Origin: Emmonsiellopsis sp. PD_33
Taxonomy: Eukaryota > Ascomycota > Eurotiomycetes > Onygenales > Ajellomycetaceae
Length of the DNA stretch: 64,000 nucleotides
NCBI GenBank assembly: GCA_032988165.1
Contig: JANTQF010000008.1
Span: 212,234 to 276,233, forward strand
Direction of reading: 5' to 3'
Shown: positions 24,471 to 36,608 of the stretch, piece after piece
How positions within the stretch are numbered: position 1 is the stretch's first letter
Layout: each line of letters starts with the position of its first letter
The notes under the pieces: generated by a model
Seen by the model: the letters and a program-made list of their open reading frames with translations, nothing else
The model's database searches: none
Told to the model about the DNA's origin: nothing
Program-made: the position numbers and the translations under genes

Positions 24471-27006
24471 TGTAACCAAGGACGGAGTAGTAAATGCGGC
24501 GAAGGAGGCATACAATCTGTCTTGCTTGTACGTGGATATTCTTTTCTTGGGAAATCCGCCATACTAATCAATGCACACTCTTAAGGGAAAACTCGATAAA
24601 ACAAAACGGGAGAAGGAAAATGCGACGAAAGTCCAGAGGACGCCCGCGATTAGGACCTTTAATTCTCACGGTTATTATAATAATCATGATTCGTGATCAA
24701 TTATGAAGCGGATAATTTCTCAGCATATTCTGACTGCGCAAACCGTTAGGTGGCTCTATGCTTGATCACCAAAGACGCTGCAAAGGAGCTGCAAATGAAC
24801 GCCCTACTGCAATGATGGTTCTGATCCGGGACGATGATACCGTATGGCCCAACCGAAATCTTGGTGAATGTTTATACTTGCGGACTCGACAGATCTTGAT
24901 TCAACTCGTCTTCGGAATATGGCACTCCGAGCTAGCGATTTTATTGTTTGTGGCTTTGTTGTCGATTTGCTTCGGGAAACAGATGCTGCTGGGTTTGTTA
25001 TTTATGGAAGCATTGCGGTTCGATCAAAGTGTCAGATGGCGGAGGGCTTGGTGCACTGGCGGATAGTGTTCTATTATTGGGTTGGCTCGAAATTTATTAC
25101 CGGTCCATATAGACGAATCCTCGATATCCGAATCCATTGCCGAGGCCTCTGAATTGATCCTTTACGATCAAGGAAATAGTCACTGCGTTGCCCGCTGGTC
25201 AGAGCATCGACCCTGCCTTTGAAAAAATAAAATCCGCCACTCCGGGTGCCTGAGATAATTGGAGATGTCCCATGACAATCCTCTGCCTGCCCAAATCTAC
25301 TCGAACTTGTTACTGCAAAAGTTCCTTTGCGGGGTAGCCCTCCACTTGTGCCGACACTCGGGACTGTGGCTTGGGACGAGGCGCTTTCTGGTAAAGAGAA
25401 AAGTTTAGCTTGTTTGGTCGATTGAAGGGGTTGGGGGGGGAGTAAACAGTACGCCAGCGACGGTGTTTCCGTGAGTATTGTGGTCTCCATGCTGGCGACG
25501 TCGTCGGAACTACCGACCGTGGCCTTCAAAATATGGGAGATCCTAAGGAGAAAGGGGACAGGAAATTGACCTTGTATCATGGGCAAATGCCTAATGATAA
25601 GGAATATGCGTTTTACAGATGCCATCACGGGAATGGAGTGGAGATTTCTTCGGGGACTGAATTGGTAAGATCGAGTTACACCGGCGAAAGTTCAACCACA
25701 ACAGCTTTTACGAGAAAGCAAAAGGCCAATATGCCTCTTGAAAATACGTCTCGTCTACTCTGCATTTCATCATTTGACATGGAGACTAGGCCAAAGGTTC
25801 AGCACGCACAAGGGAATCTCAATACCTCGATGGAGTCCAGGAATATATTTGTCTAGCCCCCTCTGTTGGGGCATTTCCGGCTATCCTGCGCCTTCTGGGT
25901 GTTAATACATCATCGCAACACCGCATTGGGGTCTCTTCATTTCTATGCATTTCACCTTCTCTACTCTCGTTCGCTCTTCTACCGCAGGCAAGCCTCTCGG
26001 CGTTCTTATTGCTATCTCCTTAGCGCTCCTGTGTTACCAATGAAATATTATATTTCCCAACGAACATGGATCTACTCATATATCTAGTGCATGTCCTTTC
26101 CCTATATACCAAGCCTTGATCGTGAGGATGAAGGAACGGTTCACCCTTGCGTCAACGTGTGAATCCAGAAGCGTTGGTAATCTGCCAGCAGATACAATTG
26201 AAATCGGAAATACTACATTTGAAACGTTATCTGTGAATGGAACAGCTCGTGCCAGCGAGACCAGTGGCATTGAAGGATGGCTTAGAGGCCCCAGCAACAC
26301 AGTATTTGCATTGCAATTGCACCAAAACTAAGCAGGGCTTCTTCAAAGGGAAATATCCGAAACCCAACCAGGAGAAAACCGCGAAGGGTATCTGGGAGGA
26401 CCTAGATCTGAGGTCCGATAGCAAATCTAATTTCCCTTGACTATTAAGACCAGGCAAGCTGCTCTACCGTCCGTCTTGAGTGTGTGGAGACCTGCATCTG
26501 GCCGCATTCTGGACACACGCTGCATTATCTAAAGGATTTCCTTTCCTCTCACCTCGCTGCAATCTGTTGCTCCGGTTTTCCTCCTTTCTTTTCTTTTCTT
26601 CTTTCGTGTTTTCATAAAAAAATTAATCTTTGCTAGAGAAGGACATCTTTCCGCCGCAGCATCCTGGCCAGGTTTGATTTTAATCCAGCTTTGTCTATTT
26701 CTATTATCCCCTAGGATACACCTGGAAGTATTGATGGATAGGTCATTGTACAAATTCATGACTAACTGCTAATACTTCTATGGTTTTTTTATTTTTTGTC
26801 CTCCCTCTTGGTAGGAAAACGACCCGGAGCTTGATGAAACGTCGGGACTCGGGCGCATCGGGCCGAGCTCGGCAGAACCTAGAGTCACCTGATTTCACCC
26901 TGTTTGATGCGCTCAAAATTTTCAGGAATTAATTCAATCAAATAACACTCATCAGTGGACTCATACATTAAGTACTGTGCAAAACGCATCTTCGCCCAAA
27001 CGAAAA
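24471..27006. other. Gene-poor intergenic region
   Basis: About 2.5 kb without a gene I can support. Open frames at 25,074-25,628 (-) and 25,533-25,856 (+) overlap and show no recognisable motif. The region has ordinary base composition with CpG present, so it is not part of the decayed AT-rich block. Confidence 0.45.
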
Positions 27007-28107
27007 ATGAACACGGGAGCGACGACACTTCTCCATCTCCCCAACGAGCTACTACTCGCAATCGCTCAATGGATATCTTCTCAACAAGACCTCTACTCAT
27101 TTACCCGGACAAGTGTACACCTCCACCGTTTACTCAATGATTATCTTTATGAACACAATGTCAAATACGAGGGCAGCAAAGCATTATTATGGGCTGCATA
27201 CCATGGGCACGAAAAGACCGTACAGAAACTGCTTGAGAAAGGCGCCAACCCGAATATGGACGGTTCAGCCCGACATATCAAATATTATCTCGGGGATACC
27301 CCCGGACCACCTTTACACCTCGCCGCAATGAATGGATATATATCCATCGTACGGATATTAATTGAAAAAGGCGCCTCTATCGATTTCCCGGATAGAGATG
27401 GGCTCACGCCACTCATGCATGCTGCGCGTGAAGGGGTCATATCGGTGGTAATGCTGCTTTTAGAAAACGGCGCTGATGTCTCCGCGAAAGATTCCCATCT
27501 GTGGACGGCTCTATTTCATGCTGTATGGGAAGAGCGCGAAGATATTGTTCCCTTGCTACTCGAGCGGGGTGCTGACATCAACCATCGGGACCATGGGCTC
27601 TACACACCCCTCATGGGAGCACTCGTCAGTCGGTCCCACTCTATGATCAAACTGCTCCTTGATAACAAACCGGATGTCAACGCAACGGATGAAGATTGCA
27701 GACCAATATTGTGGTTTGCGATAGAGTATGGGAACGAAGCGTTGGTTAAATTGGTAATTGAGCAAGGGGCTGACATCAACCACCGGTGTGACGACGGTTC
27801 GACACCGCTAATGTGGTCAGTAAGGAGTTATAAACCCCTTACAGGGGTGATTAGGGTGTTGCTTGAGATGGGAGTCGATCCTGATCCTGTTTGTGAGAAT
27901 GATTCGAGTGCGCTGAGCGCGGCGCGTCTGGGGCATGAAGAAATCTTCAAGCTACTAGTTGAGTGGGGAGCCGATGTTAATCGTCGTATAGGACCCGCTG
28001 ATTGCACTCCGCTGGGTCTGGCAAAGGAGAAGGGGTTTGATCTCAAGGGAATTTTTCCGAAGAGTTCGACGACGGCTGATTTTGGAGCTGAATTATATCC
28101 AAATTGA
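27007..28107 (+). CDS. F-box / ankyrin-repeat protein
   Basis: A single exon gives 366 residues from the ATG at 27007. The open frame reaches back to 26,977, but there is no ATG there. Residues about 7-47 (LLHLPNELLLAIAQWISSQQ, then YSFTRTSVHLHRLLNDYLYE) look like an F-box, which would bind Skp1 in an SCF ubiquitin ligase. From about residue 58 to 350 there are around eight ankyrin repeats, with typical GxTPLxxAAxxGH-type helices followed by LLLExGADxN (for example LLERGADINHRDHGLYTPLM). Such genes are numerous and fast-evolving in filamentous fungi. The target protein cannot be predicted. Confidence 0.85.
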   Translation: MNTGATTLLHLPNELLLAIAQWISSQQDLYSFTRTSVHLHRLLNDYLYEHNVKYEGSKALLWAAYHGHEKTVQKLLEKGANPNMDGSARHIKYYLGDTPGPPLHLAAMNGYISIVRILIEKGASIDFPDRDGLTPLMHAAREGVISVVMLLLENGADVSAKDSHLWTALFHAVWEEREDIVPLLLERGADINHRDHGLYTPLMGALVSRSHSMIKLLLDNKPDVNATDEDCRPILWFAIEYGNEALVKLVIEQGADINHRCDDGSTPLMWSVRSYKPLTGVIRVLLEMGVDPDPVCENDSSALSAARLGHEEIFKLLVEWGADVNRRIGPADCTPLGLAKEKGFDLKGIFPKSSTTADFGAELYPN

Positions 28108-31100
28108 GATTTTTGATTTGATTGGCTTGATTAACTGGGGGATTGGGCAAATTCTGGTGTTTGTGAGTTGCGTCATGATAAATAATTGGGTGCCTGGATA
28201 CAATATACCTACTTTGGTTGCCTTTGCAGGATTGTTGAGTTTTGCATTCCTCCGCCAATAAATAGAATGAGGTGTTTGAGCGAGACGACGAAGTCATGCA
28301 TCCAGATTACCATTCGCCATTTCAGTTAATAATCTCTCCGGTGCATAAGGTATTTATTTAAAGGCACTATTCCCTCTCAAGACGCTCTTCGGCGCGTTTT
28401 CCCTCTTTTGTTTGGTTTAAGAAACCATCACAAGCGTTCTTATGGGCGAGTGATAAGCCGCCTCAGGGGCGACACCGCTTGGCGATATATATTCCAATCC
28501 CTTGACCGCCCATCTAACAAATGCAGCCCCTACGTAGGACCTTTCGTCACTCCAAATCCTTTCTTCTCTCACTATCAGAGGACCTGCAAAGGGGCCGGGG
28601 GGTTGATTGATGCTCCAACATCTATGATATCATCTTTGCATAACCTGCCGTCCAGCCCCTGATTCCTCGACTACCTTCTGTCATAACTTGAAACGTCTCC
28701 CTTCGTTCCTTTTCACCGGCCCTCATCGGTTGCACAGCAGCGGCCAAGTGTCACCACTCAGACAACACTAGCTGGCGTACAACGCATCTGATACACTCCT
28801 GGAAATCACTACCTGTCCGACACGAAGATCTCATGCATGTGAATCGTTGTTTCTGAATTTGCCAACACCAGATTCCTTTTCTTCCACGCGCCTCTACAGA
28901 AAAGAAAGGCAAAGGAAAGGAGAAAAACGCTCAGGGACAGAATGGGCTGTTGGACCAAAAAATAGTAATGTTTCTGCAGACAATTCAAAGTACATGAAGA
29001 TCATTTAGTAACTTCTTCCAGTGCTTGGTGCCGCTTCGTTATTCCTCTTCCTTTCCTTTTCTCTTTTTCTTTTATCTTCCCCGTTTGTTTTCGAAGAACG
29101 AGGAGTGTGGTTACACCGTTACGATAGGTAAAAGGAAAAAGGAGTACGTTTTTGTTTGGGAGAAAGGGGCACATCCAGGCCACGAAGGAGGAATGAGATG
29201 CCGTGGTCCCCTTCCGCCACCCTCCCTGTTTCCCTTCTCTGCTCGCGGTGGATGCTGGAAGGTATTGATAACTACTGTGTTTTAGGTTGAGTGGCCACAA
29301 CGCGACGCGACACAACCTTGCGCTTGGGCGAGTGGCTTGTCCATGCCTCCAGAGCGGGGGGAAATGCTGCCTGTTCCACATTGGAGTTAGGTTTCAGGGG
29401 GCGGACTTTGAACTGGAGGTAGATATATATTCAAGGTAATATCCTGCCTGTATTTGAGATCCATTTGTTTTTCATTGAATGCATTGGCGCAGGTTTCCAA
29501 TGCTGCGCGAAATACAGATGTGCCTAGGCAAAAATGGACTAACCTGGAAAAGGGGTAACTACTGATGAGAGAACTACAGACCGTCGGGAGCGTCCCTGCA
29601 GGAAACAGGGGTCTGAGAATCTTGGAGTCCCGCACTTAACTCAAACAAAATCTCATGTCATGCTGTTCCTGACAGGTTCGGTTGAGAATAGATTAATAAC
29701 TCGCCAAGATTTGTGTAGATTTTGGCGCAGGTTATCTCCTTTTAGCCCGTCGGTTGGCTGGCAGTTCCAAGGTTGAATGCTGCTGCGTCTTTCTAGAACT
29801 ATTTCGAAAGGCTTGAAAGGTGCACGTCTCTATCACTCAGTCGATCCTACGTCAATGATGTCCGCAGGAATCTATCCTGACCAAACCCTACCCAGTTCTC
29901 TACAATCCTCTTAAAGTACCCTGCCTCTATTATATTAATCATACCATGGCAGGATTTCCACCCAACTGAAAAAAGAGGCCCAGGAGGCCCAGGTCCTGGA
30001 AATTCATATCCCCGGCGATTCCCCGCTCATACCAACGGGGCTAGTCTGCCCGGCCCCCGGTTCGCAGGCCTGAGTGCCCGACATACTCCAGGGTTTGGGG
30101 ACCCCATCCCCGCCAAATGGGATAATGAGATGGCCCACTCTGGAGTCCAAGGCTATCCCAAACATTCTTCTCGCCAACAGTGCTGGGCATGCAGATGCTC
30201 GTGACACATCCGAGTTGACCCGGTCAAGAAAAGTGGTTCTCGCACGCAGACCCGAATATAGTAGTGTTTGGACCGCTTGATAGGTGTGCTCGTGGAGGGG
30301 AGATGTATCATATATGACAGGGGGTACATTCGGAGTAGGCAAGTCGATGTTAGGATACAACGGCCCTTTTATTTGAAAGTACCCTCGGAATATCCGGCGA
30401 CAGTCGCGCGGCGCAGCCTGGAGGCGACTAGCGGGCCGCGCCGTCAACCAGCTCAGCCTTATCGCCTTGGGGAATTGCGCAGGTAGATACTTTTTTTTTT
30501 TTTTTTTTGCGCTGCTTCGTTCCAAATAACTTGAAGTCGAGTGAGACGTCGCGAGGAAACCATATTTATGGCACGGCCTCTGAGGGAATTGTTGATAATC
30601 TCTGGTTCATGGAAACACTCTGGGACAGTTTTTTTTGTTACCTTTTGGTCTTTTTCTTTTCTTCTCTTCTTCGCTTCTCCTTTCCTCTTTTCTCTTTTTG
30701 AAGATTGTTGGGAGGAGGGGATAACTCACCGCTTGAGTGGCGCCCAAAAAGCGCATAGCACCTCCGCCATCCTAATATCGTATTCGTCCATCCACGTCAC
30801 CAAAGCAGCCCAAAGAAACGACAGGGAACCCTGCCTCTGTGATCCAACCCTAGTTTTAAAACTGCAAGGACTGTGCGTAGAAAGGGACGAACTTTCTTCC
30901 ATCCCCTTCTTCATTCCTTGCACCCCCCGACAAGGCTAACAGCCGGGAGGCGGAGCAGGGACATCTAACCAAGCCCAAATCATTTCCATCTCCAGTCTTC
31001 TCTTCTCTAGAACAACAGGCATCTCGACAACCGCTTCTCTCACTATCACACCCTCCATGCATTGAGGGGACCAAAACAAGGGGGCGGCTATGCCATGCTT

Positions 31101-31420
31101 GTATGTACATTGCTGGATATCTTACTGGATGATCATCCCAACGAATGGCTGAAGGCTGAGCAAGGCTGGGAAAGGAACACGGGAACACCATCATCAGGCC
31201 GCGAAGAAATTGTCAAATTTACACACACAGTCTGCAAGGCTGTACATATATATAGAAGGCAGTATCCCTTGCAGTAGCTTGAGGTTTGGGTGAAAATATC
31301 TTTATGAACTGTGATCATTGTCTGCCAATGTCTTTTGATTTCTCTGTCATTTTTGAAGTCTAATCCCCTTCTTTCAAGGATACCTTTATTCATTCAACGA
31401 CTCTCCCTTGCGAATGAAGG
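28108..31420. other. Long gene-poor intergenic region
   Basis: About 3.3 kb without a supported gene. It contains T-rich tracts, including about 19 consecutive T at 30,490-30,508 and pyrimidine runs at 30,630-30,700. The open frame at 30,004-30,525 (-) has no recognised motif. Composition is ordinary, with CpG present. Confidence 0.45.
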
Positions 31421-33500
31421 ATGAATATCTGTAACAAAAGCTACACCTCTGCCTGCTACGGAAACCCCCCCCGTAGATCCGGCAGGATTGAGCCCTATCC
31501 CGACATCGCAGGCATTGGGGTGAGTTAAGGTACTACACATCATTGTGATTATGTGGACATAATTGCTTACTGTATGTGCAGGTTCTCCTCGGGTTTACTG
31601 GAACTGCGTGTATTATGGTTCTCTTTCTGATTCTACACTACTTTTTGATATTCCAGCCAGAATTGGACCCCTTCAGGCATCAAGTTCGTGGAAATGACGA
31701 GCATGAAAGATGTCCAAATCCTGTTGATCAATTGATTCTCGGGAAAATTAGACAGTTCAACTATTTCCCAGCACGGGGATTTCGTGACAAACTCAAAGCC
31801 GCGCGAGGACTTGAAGATGTTCTTAACAAGGTGATTATCCAAGCAAGATCATTTATTCTTGATGAATTGCTCACTTATTTCTTCAGTGTGTTCTCACAAT
31901 GGCAGATATACAAATCATTACCGGTTTTGCAATATTGATCTCGGGCTATTATACTGTCTCATGCGGACTCCAGGTTTACCATTGGAAATTAATAATATTT
32001 CTTGCGTGGTTCTCGAGTGTCACACACCTTTCTGCTTTAACCTTTCTACGCAACTACTTTTTTAATCGACCGGCTCAGAGGCTATGGAGGTTAACATTTA
32101 TGTTTGCCCTTTTAATAATACTCGTAAGAGCGATCTTTACAAGTGGGCACAACGTGTACGACACCACTCACGCAGACATCCCCAACCTCGACCGCTCCCC
32201 CCCCGCCATCGCCGACAAGTTATCATCATTCGCTGGCTGCTACTTCCACACACACTTTGGTGCGTCGGACACGCCCGTTATCTCGATGATAACTTCGATT
32301 TTGCTGCTCGGATTTAACTTCATTTTCAGAGTTATCAAGCTTCATAAGCTCTCTCGAGATGCATTTGACGCCCTGCATATGAAAGCTCTAGCACAACTAC
32401 GTCAACTCCTGCTAGGGCTTGGGAAATTTTCAGCCAAGTCAATGCCAAAAAATTTAACTTGGCAGAAAGCATTAAGATCCCATTATGCTTCTGTTTACCT
32501 GACAATATGTCTTTTTATTGATGTCTATGCATCTATGCTCTCGGAGGTAAGTGACCGTGCTTTAAAATATCTACTATTTATACGGTAATAACTACTAACT
32601 TCTGTACACAGATCTACTGGCTAGTAGTGTCAGTTACGTGGGGCGCCGTGCGGTTGCTCGAGACAAGATCCCATGGGCCATCAGAAGAGAATACTTGGAC
32701 ATTTGGACAAATTCTACCGCTACTTCTACTAGCAAGCCCCTTGATTGCCTTGTTTGAATATGGCCTTGAATTCTATTACTCAGGTGTGTGCTTGTCATCT
32801 TTTATTTCTACTGTCACCATATCAGCATACTTAAACTTAGAATTGAGGGATGTGGTTCTCATCCGCCCTGGCTTTGTTTCTTCAGTTTAAGAACTAAATT
32901 ATATTGGTCTTAATAGACTCGGAATCACCCCCAGCAGATCAACACAATAGTACCGAGGTTAGTTATGGAATAGAGACTCAGTCCCAATTGATACAGGAAA
33001 CTCAAGTGTGGGAGAACCAATCATTAGTAGTTCTCCTAGAGAGAAACCACTATCAGGATTCACCCTACCATTTCTGGGCACTTACAGTTTGTTTTGGGAA
33101 TGCCATTCTATTTGCATACTTCCTCATTACGAATTTCGATCGGAGAATGGGGCCTGAAACTTGGTTTTTCTCAACGAATAGTACTTCAGTTGTTCGGCTT
33201 GGTATGATCCGCGCATTTGGACTGCTTTCTTGGGTGTTCTTTATCCATCCCTTTCTAGTCTACTGTTTTATTTTATTTGGCATACTGACAGAAAAATTCT
33301 TGAAATTTCATCATCTGGTATATGCTGTGGTTGCTGCTATGTTTCTTGTGTCCTCATACTTTACGTTCAAGCTGCCCGAATTGATAATGTTTTTCATAGG
33401 CTGGGGCCCAAGCATATTGTTGAATTTAACAGTGCTTTTCTTGTGTGCTGTTTATGAGTGCAAGCAGAGGTTACAGTGCTCATTACGGAGTGGTGTATAG
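31421..33500 (+). CDS. Polytopic membrane protein, fungal family of unknown function
   Basis: Five exons, 31421-31519, 31582-31830, 31887-32546, 32612-32783 and 32917-33500, join in phases 0, 0, 0 and 1 and encode 587 residues. The order is a short Cys-containing N-terminus, PYPDIAGIGVLLGF leading into a first membrane helix, a hydrophilic loop, MADIQIITGFAILISGYY as a second helix, and YHWKLIIFLAWFSSVTHLSAL as a third. A long luminal or extracellular loop follows, then further hydrophobic segments near the middle and four more in the last exon. I recognise the DIAGIGV...DxQIITGxAIL pattern from a widespread Pezizomycotina family of unknown function. A Zn2Cys6 regulator gene follows on the same strand. 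Confidence 0.8.
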
Positions 33501-34077
33501 CATCAAAGACCTTTTTCCTCCCTTTGTGCATTTCCGTGGTTGTCACGAGTTGGTGTATATAGATAATCTAAAAAGCGGTTGACATTATGTTTTAACTGAA
33601 TTGACCTTCGAATAAACTCTACAAAGGCAGATAATAATGTCCGTGATCGGGAATATAGCATCTGAGTGCAGCGCAATCCTTTTCACGATCTCCGCTCTCA
33701 GTTCATCCAGCAAGTTCCATATCCCGAAGTATTAACTACTACTACTAATCAACTGAGATTCGGATCATAGAAAGTAGCATCCGGAGACGATAAAGGGAGG
33801 ACCTTCTTTCTTATAGTAAAGTAAGTGGAATAAAAACAGGTTGAGAGAGAGAAAGACTTGTTGTAAACATTTACAAGGCAGGACTCAGGAGAAACATGAT
33901 GCCATGCCTAGAGCCAAGCCGCTAGGTCGGGTAGCTTGGCATGGGTCTTGATTGGGCTTAGCGCGATTGAGGTTCTCAACGCGCGTTCAAGGGACCAAGA
34001 CAACGTCCTGTCTGACTTGGATTATTGCTAACACTTCATACGGGCCATAATTCTTCAGTAATTACTTTAACTACGTG
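33501..34077. other. Intergenic region with an imperfect hairpin
   Basis: This is the promoter region of the Zn2Cys6 gene. Around 33,900-33,945 the sequence can fold on itself: CCATGC...CCAAGC on the left pairs with GCTTGGCATGG on the right, with a six-base bulge. No tRNA or gene was recognised. Confidence 0.4.
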
Positions 34078-35357
34078 ATGCCGTCCCGAAGAACACATAT
34101 AAAGTCGCGGAACGGCTGTCTGGAATGCAAAAAACGTCGGGTGAAGGTAGGCTGATCTCTGAACCTGGTCGAGGCAATGAACCGCTGACAAGCTGATGGA
34201 CAGTGTAACGAACAATATCCATGCCAGTCCTGTCATAGACGCAACATTCGATGCATCTATCAATCTCATATTAGCCCAGGGGAAGGCTCAGCTATTGGAC
34301 CTGGCGACATATCCTCTTCTGGCCCTGGATGGGACTCAGTGTCCCAGGGAACCGATATCTTCCAGGCACCCACTTCTGTTGTGCGGAAACCAAGCTGGTC
34401 CAGAGACCTCGAATTGATGCATCATTATACCTCAGAAGTCTTCAAGACCCTCTCGGAGCGAAGGGAAGTGCAGGACGTATGGCGCGTCACATTTCCGCAG
34501 ACGGCATATTCGTGCGAGTTCCTGATGCATGGGATTCTTGCATTCTCGGCACTACATCTTTCCTTTATAAAACCACAGAAGATAAATGACTACATTGACT
34601 ACTCAGCCTACCATCTACATTGTGCTTTGGGTACCTATAGGAGGACCCTCGCAAACATCGGCCCAGAAAATTGCATCGCGGCATTTGCTTTCTCCTCGCT
34701 TCTTGTGCCCCTTTCCTTTGGATTGCCACTTGTCGACGGATCAGGCCCATCGATATCAAGACTTACCGCATTATTCAGCATGTGCCGGGGAGTTCCAACT
34801 ATCATTATGCCGAATAGATCCTTAATATGTGGCAGTCATATGAATGTGTTGTTTCGCAATGAGTACATGCTCATGGGCCAATTTCCAAGGTACCCGTTTC
34901 CCCAAAATCTCTAATTGAGAGTATAGCTGAGAATTCCCGGAGTATGCCTCGTGTCAATCCGATACTCCCTGAGTACTTGACAGACAAACTCTCGCAGTTA
35001 AAAGAATTTGTAGCAGAGTACTCCCTCGAACCCGAAGACCGCAATGTGTACGATGAAGCGTTTAAACTTTTGGAGGTTTCCTTTGATTTTGTCGAAAAGA
35101 CCGCTGCTCCATTAGAATGTGGAACTGCATTTCTGTGGCCCATTATGCTGCCGTACAAGTTCATTGGCTTTCTCCGAGAGTATCGGCATCTCTCTCTTAT
35201 ACTTTTGTCATACTACTGTATTGTTCTGAACTGTTTGAGTAACTTTTGGTTTTTGCGCCGGTGGGATCAGGCACTTCTCACGGAAATCCAGAGCTGGCTC
35301 CCACCAGATCTACATGGTTGGATCGAGTGGCCAAAGGCCATGTGTGGTTTGCAGTGA
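34078..35357 (+). pseudogene. Zn2Cys6 transcription factor with apparent frameshift
   Basis: Exon 1 (34078-34146) and the exon from 34204 join in phase 0 and build a perfect zinc cluster, CLECKKRRVKC at the junction followed by NEQYPCQSCHRRNIRC (C-x2-C-x6-C-x5-C-x2-C-x6-C). The rest resembles the Upc2-like fungal regulator family: HHYTSEVFKTLS, a helical domain (FLMHGILAFSALHLSF), and near the end RRWDQALLTEIQSWLPPDL and IEWPK. The frame breaks close to 34,885: the upstream frame stops at 34,912-34,914, while homologous sequence continues in another frame to 35357. A GT-AG intron there would be only about 32 nt, too short to be likely. Either one base was gained or lost, or the assembly is wrong. 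The intact length would be about 400 residues. Confidence 0.7.
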
Positions 35358-35369
35358 TGTTCTTTTTCT

Positions 35370-35505
35370 AGTAAGCAAACACCTATTTTATTTCTATCTT
35401 TGAAAATTATTCAAGTACATTGGAGGGATACAAAAAAAAATATTGCTCCATACTGCCCCTGAAAAATCCAACCCAGAATGCCTCTCCTGTCTGTTTAAAC
35501 ACCAT
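35370..35505 (+). repeat. Dispersed repeat, copy 1
   Basis: The stretch from CTAGTAAGCAAAC to CCTGTCTGTTTAAACACC aligns base by base, with transitions and small gaps, to 59,640-59,765. Shared landmarks include CTAGTAAG, AGTACATTGGAGGGA versus AATACATCAGGGAGA, and GAATGCCTCTCCTGT versus GAATGCCTCCCCTGT. It is probably the end of an old transposable element of unknown class. Confidence 0.6.
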
Positions 35506-36354
35506 TCAATCTGTTGGCACTGAACACGGCCTAAAGAATCCAGTAACGCATCATTCAGACAGGCAGGCAACTTACCACGATACAAGTAGGAAGGTTGGAA
35601 TCTGTATTGGAGGTTGCTACCTGCGAGCGCCATCTAACATCCGCTGCGTTTGTTCACGTGATCCAAACGCGCGGGTCGGACCGTTCCTGAGGGCTACCAC
35701 ACCCAATTGTTTGCTCGGAGGTTTCGTGTGATGGAGGCCTAATCCATCCTATCGTGCTTCAGGCTACCATGCAATCTACCAAACTCGACGGCTTGATTGG
35801 CGTCGAGAGTGCCGCAGGACCTCAGGCGCCAAGGTGCCAAAGAATTTAGAAGACATCTGGCTAGCTGTCGAATCATTTCTTTTTGGTGTTTTGACACCAG
35901 GCAACCGATCCCAGCCTGCTCGAGATCACCACTTCTCCATGCCTTGTGTATTTCAGATCTGGTGCAATTCAAACAAGGCAAGAACCAAGCCGCCATGGGC
36001 ACTACTACGGAGAGGAGACTTTTGCAGACCTGTGTCCTCTCTTTGTATATGGATTGTATTGTCAAGTCTCCGTATAGACTGTGATTCTACGAGATCTACT
36101 GATTGCCACTGTCTTTACAAACCAGACCATATTTCTCACGACGATTATTAATGTATCGATGCTCCAATGCAGACTCCTAGTGACATAATCAGGAGATTCT
36201 TTACATCAACCACTCAGGTAAATATACCCGATACAACCCATGCAGTCAGTACCCAATGATCTGCTCACAGCCAACTTTAGCTCTTATTTAGGTCTATCAA
36301 AATGATTCGATGCAATGCAATTGCTTTCTTGCTCTCCCCTTCTGGAACTGAAAA

Positions 36355-36562
36355 CGCGGCAATGAAACAACGCAAGGAACACAAGGCGCAAAGGAACAAT
36401 CAAAAGGAAATGCCAGATGGAAACAAATATTCGTATTCTCCCCCTTTACAGCTGATCTCGCGGCAATAAAACGAACGACACAAGAAACACGAGGCGGCGC
36501 ACAGGAACAATTTCAAAGAAAAGCACCGAATGAAAACCGACAAGATAGCCAACCAGATGAAG
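36355..36562 (+). repeat. Tandem duplication, period about 104 bp
   Basis: Two diverged copies start at 36,355 and 36,459, both with CGCGGCAAT followed by AAAC and later GGAACAAT and CAAAGAAAA-type stretches. The flanks are also weakly similar. No coding role is seen. Confidence 0.5.
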
Positions 36563-36608
36563 CACTCCTTTCCACGCAGTATTGTTTTGGTGTATTCCCG
36601 GTTTGGCT

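Larger units (their letters stand above)
35358..36608. other. Intergenic region with repeat remnants
   Basis: No gene is supported. The left part (about 35,370-35,505) matches a segment near 59,640-59,765, and the right part holds a two-copy tandem duplication at 36,355-36,562. Both suggest old insertions beside the AT-rich block. Confidence 0.45.

Noticed and set aside
25074..25628. 184-codon minus-strand open frame
   Set aside because: No recognisable domain, overlaps an unrelated plus-strand frame, and has no plausible splice partners.
30004..30525. 173-codon minus-strand open frame
   Set aside because: It starts in a poly-T/poly-A run, begins with low-complexity Lys residues and has no motif.
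33900..33945. Possible tRNA from a foldable stretch
   Set aside because: The fold has only two stems and lacks A- and B-box-like sequences, so no tRNA is claimed.
34886..34917. 32-nt intron to restore the Zn2Cys6 frame
   Set aside because: It has GT and AG ends but is shorter than the introns found elsewhere here (about 50 nt or more) and has no usable branch-site spacing.
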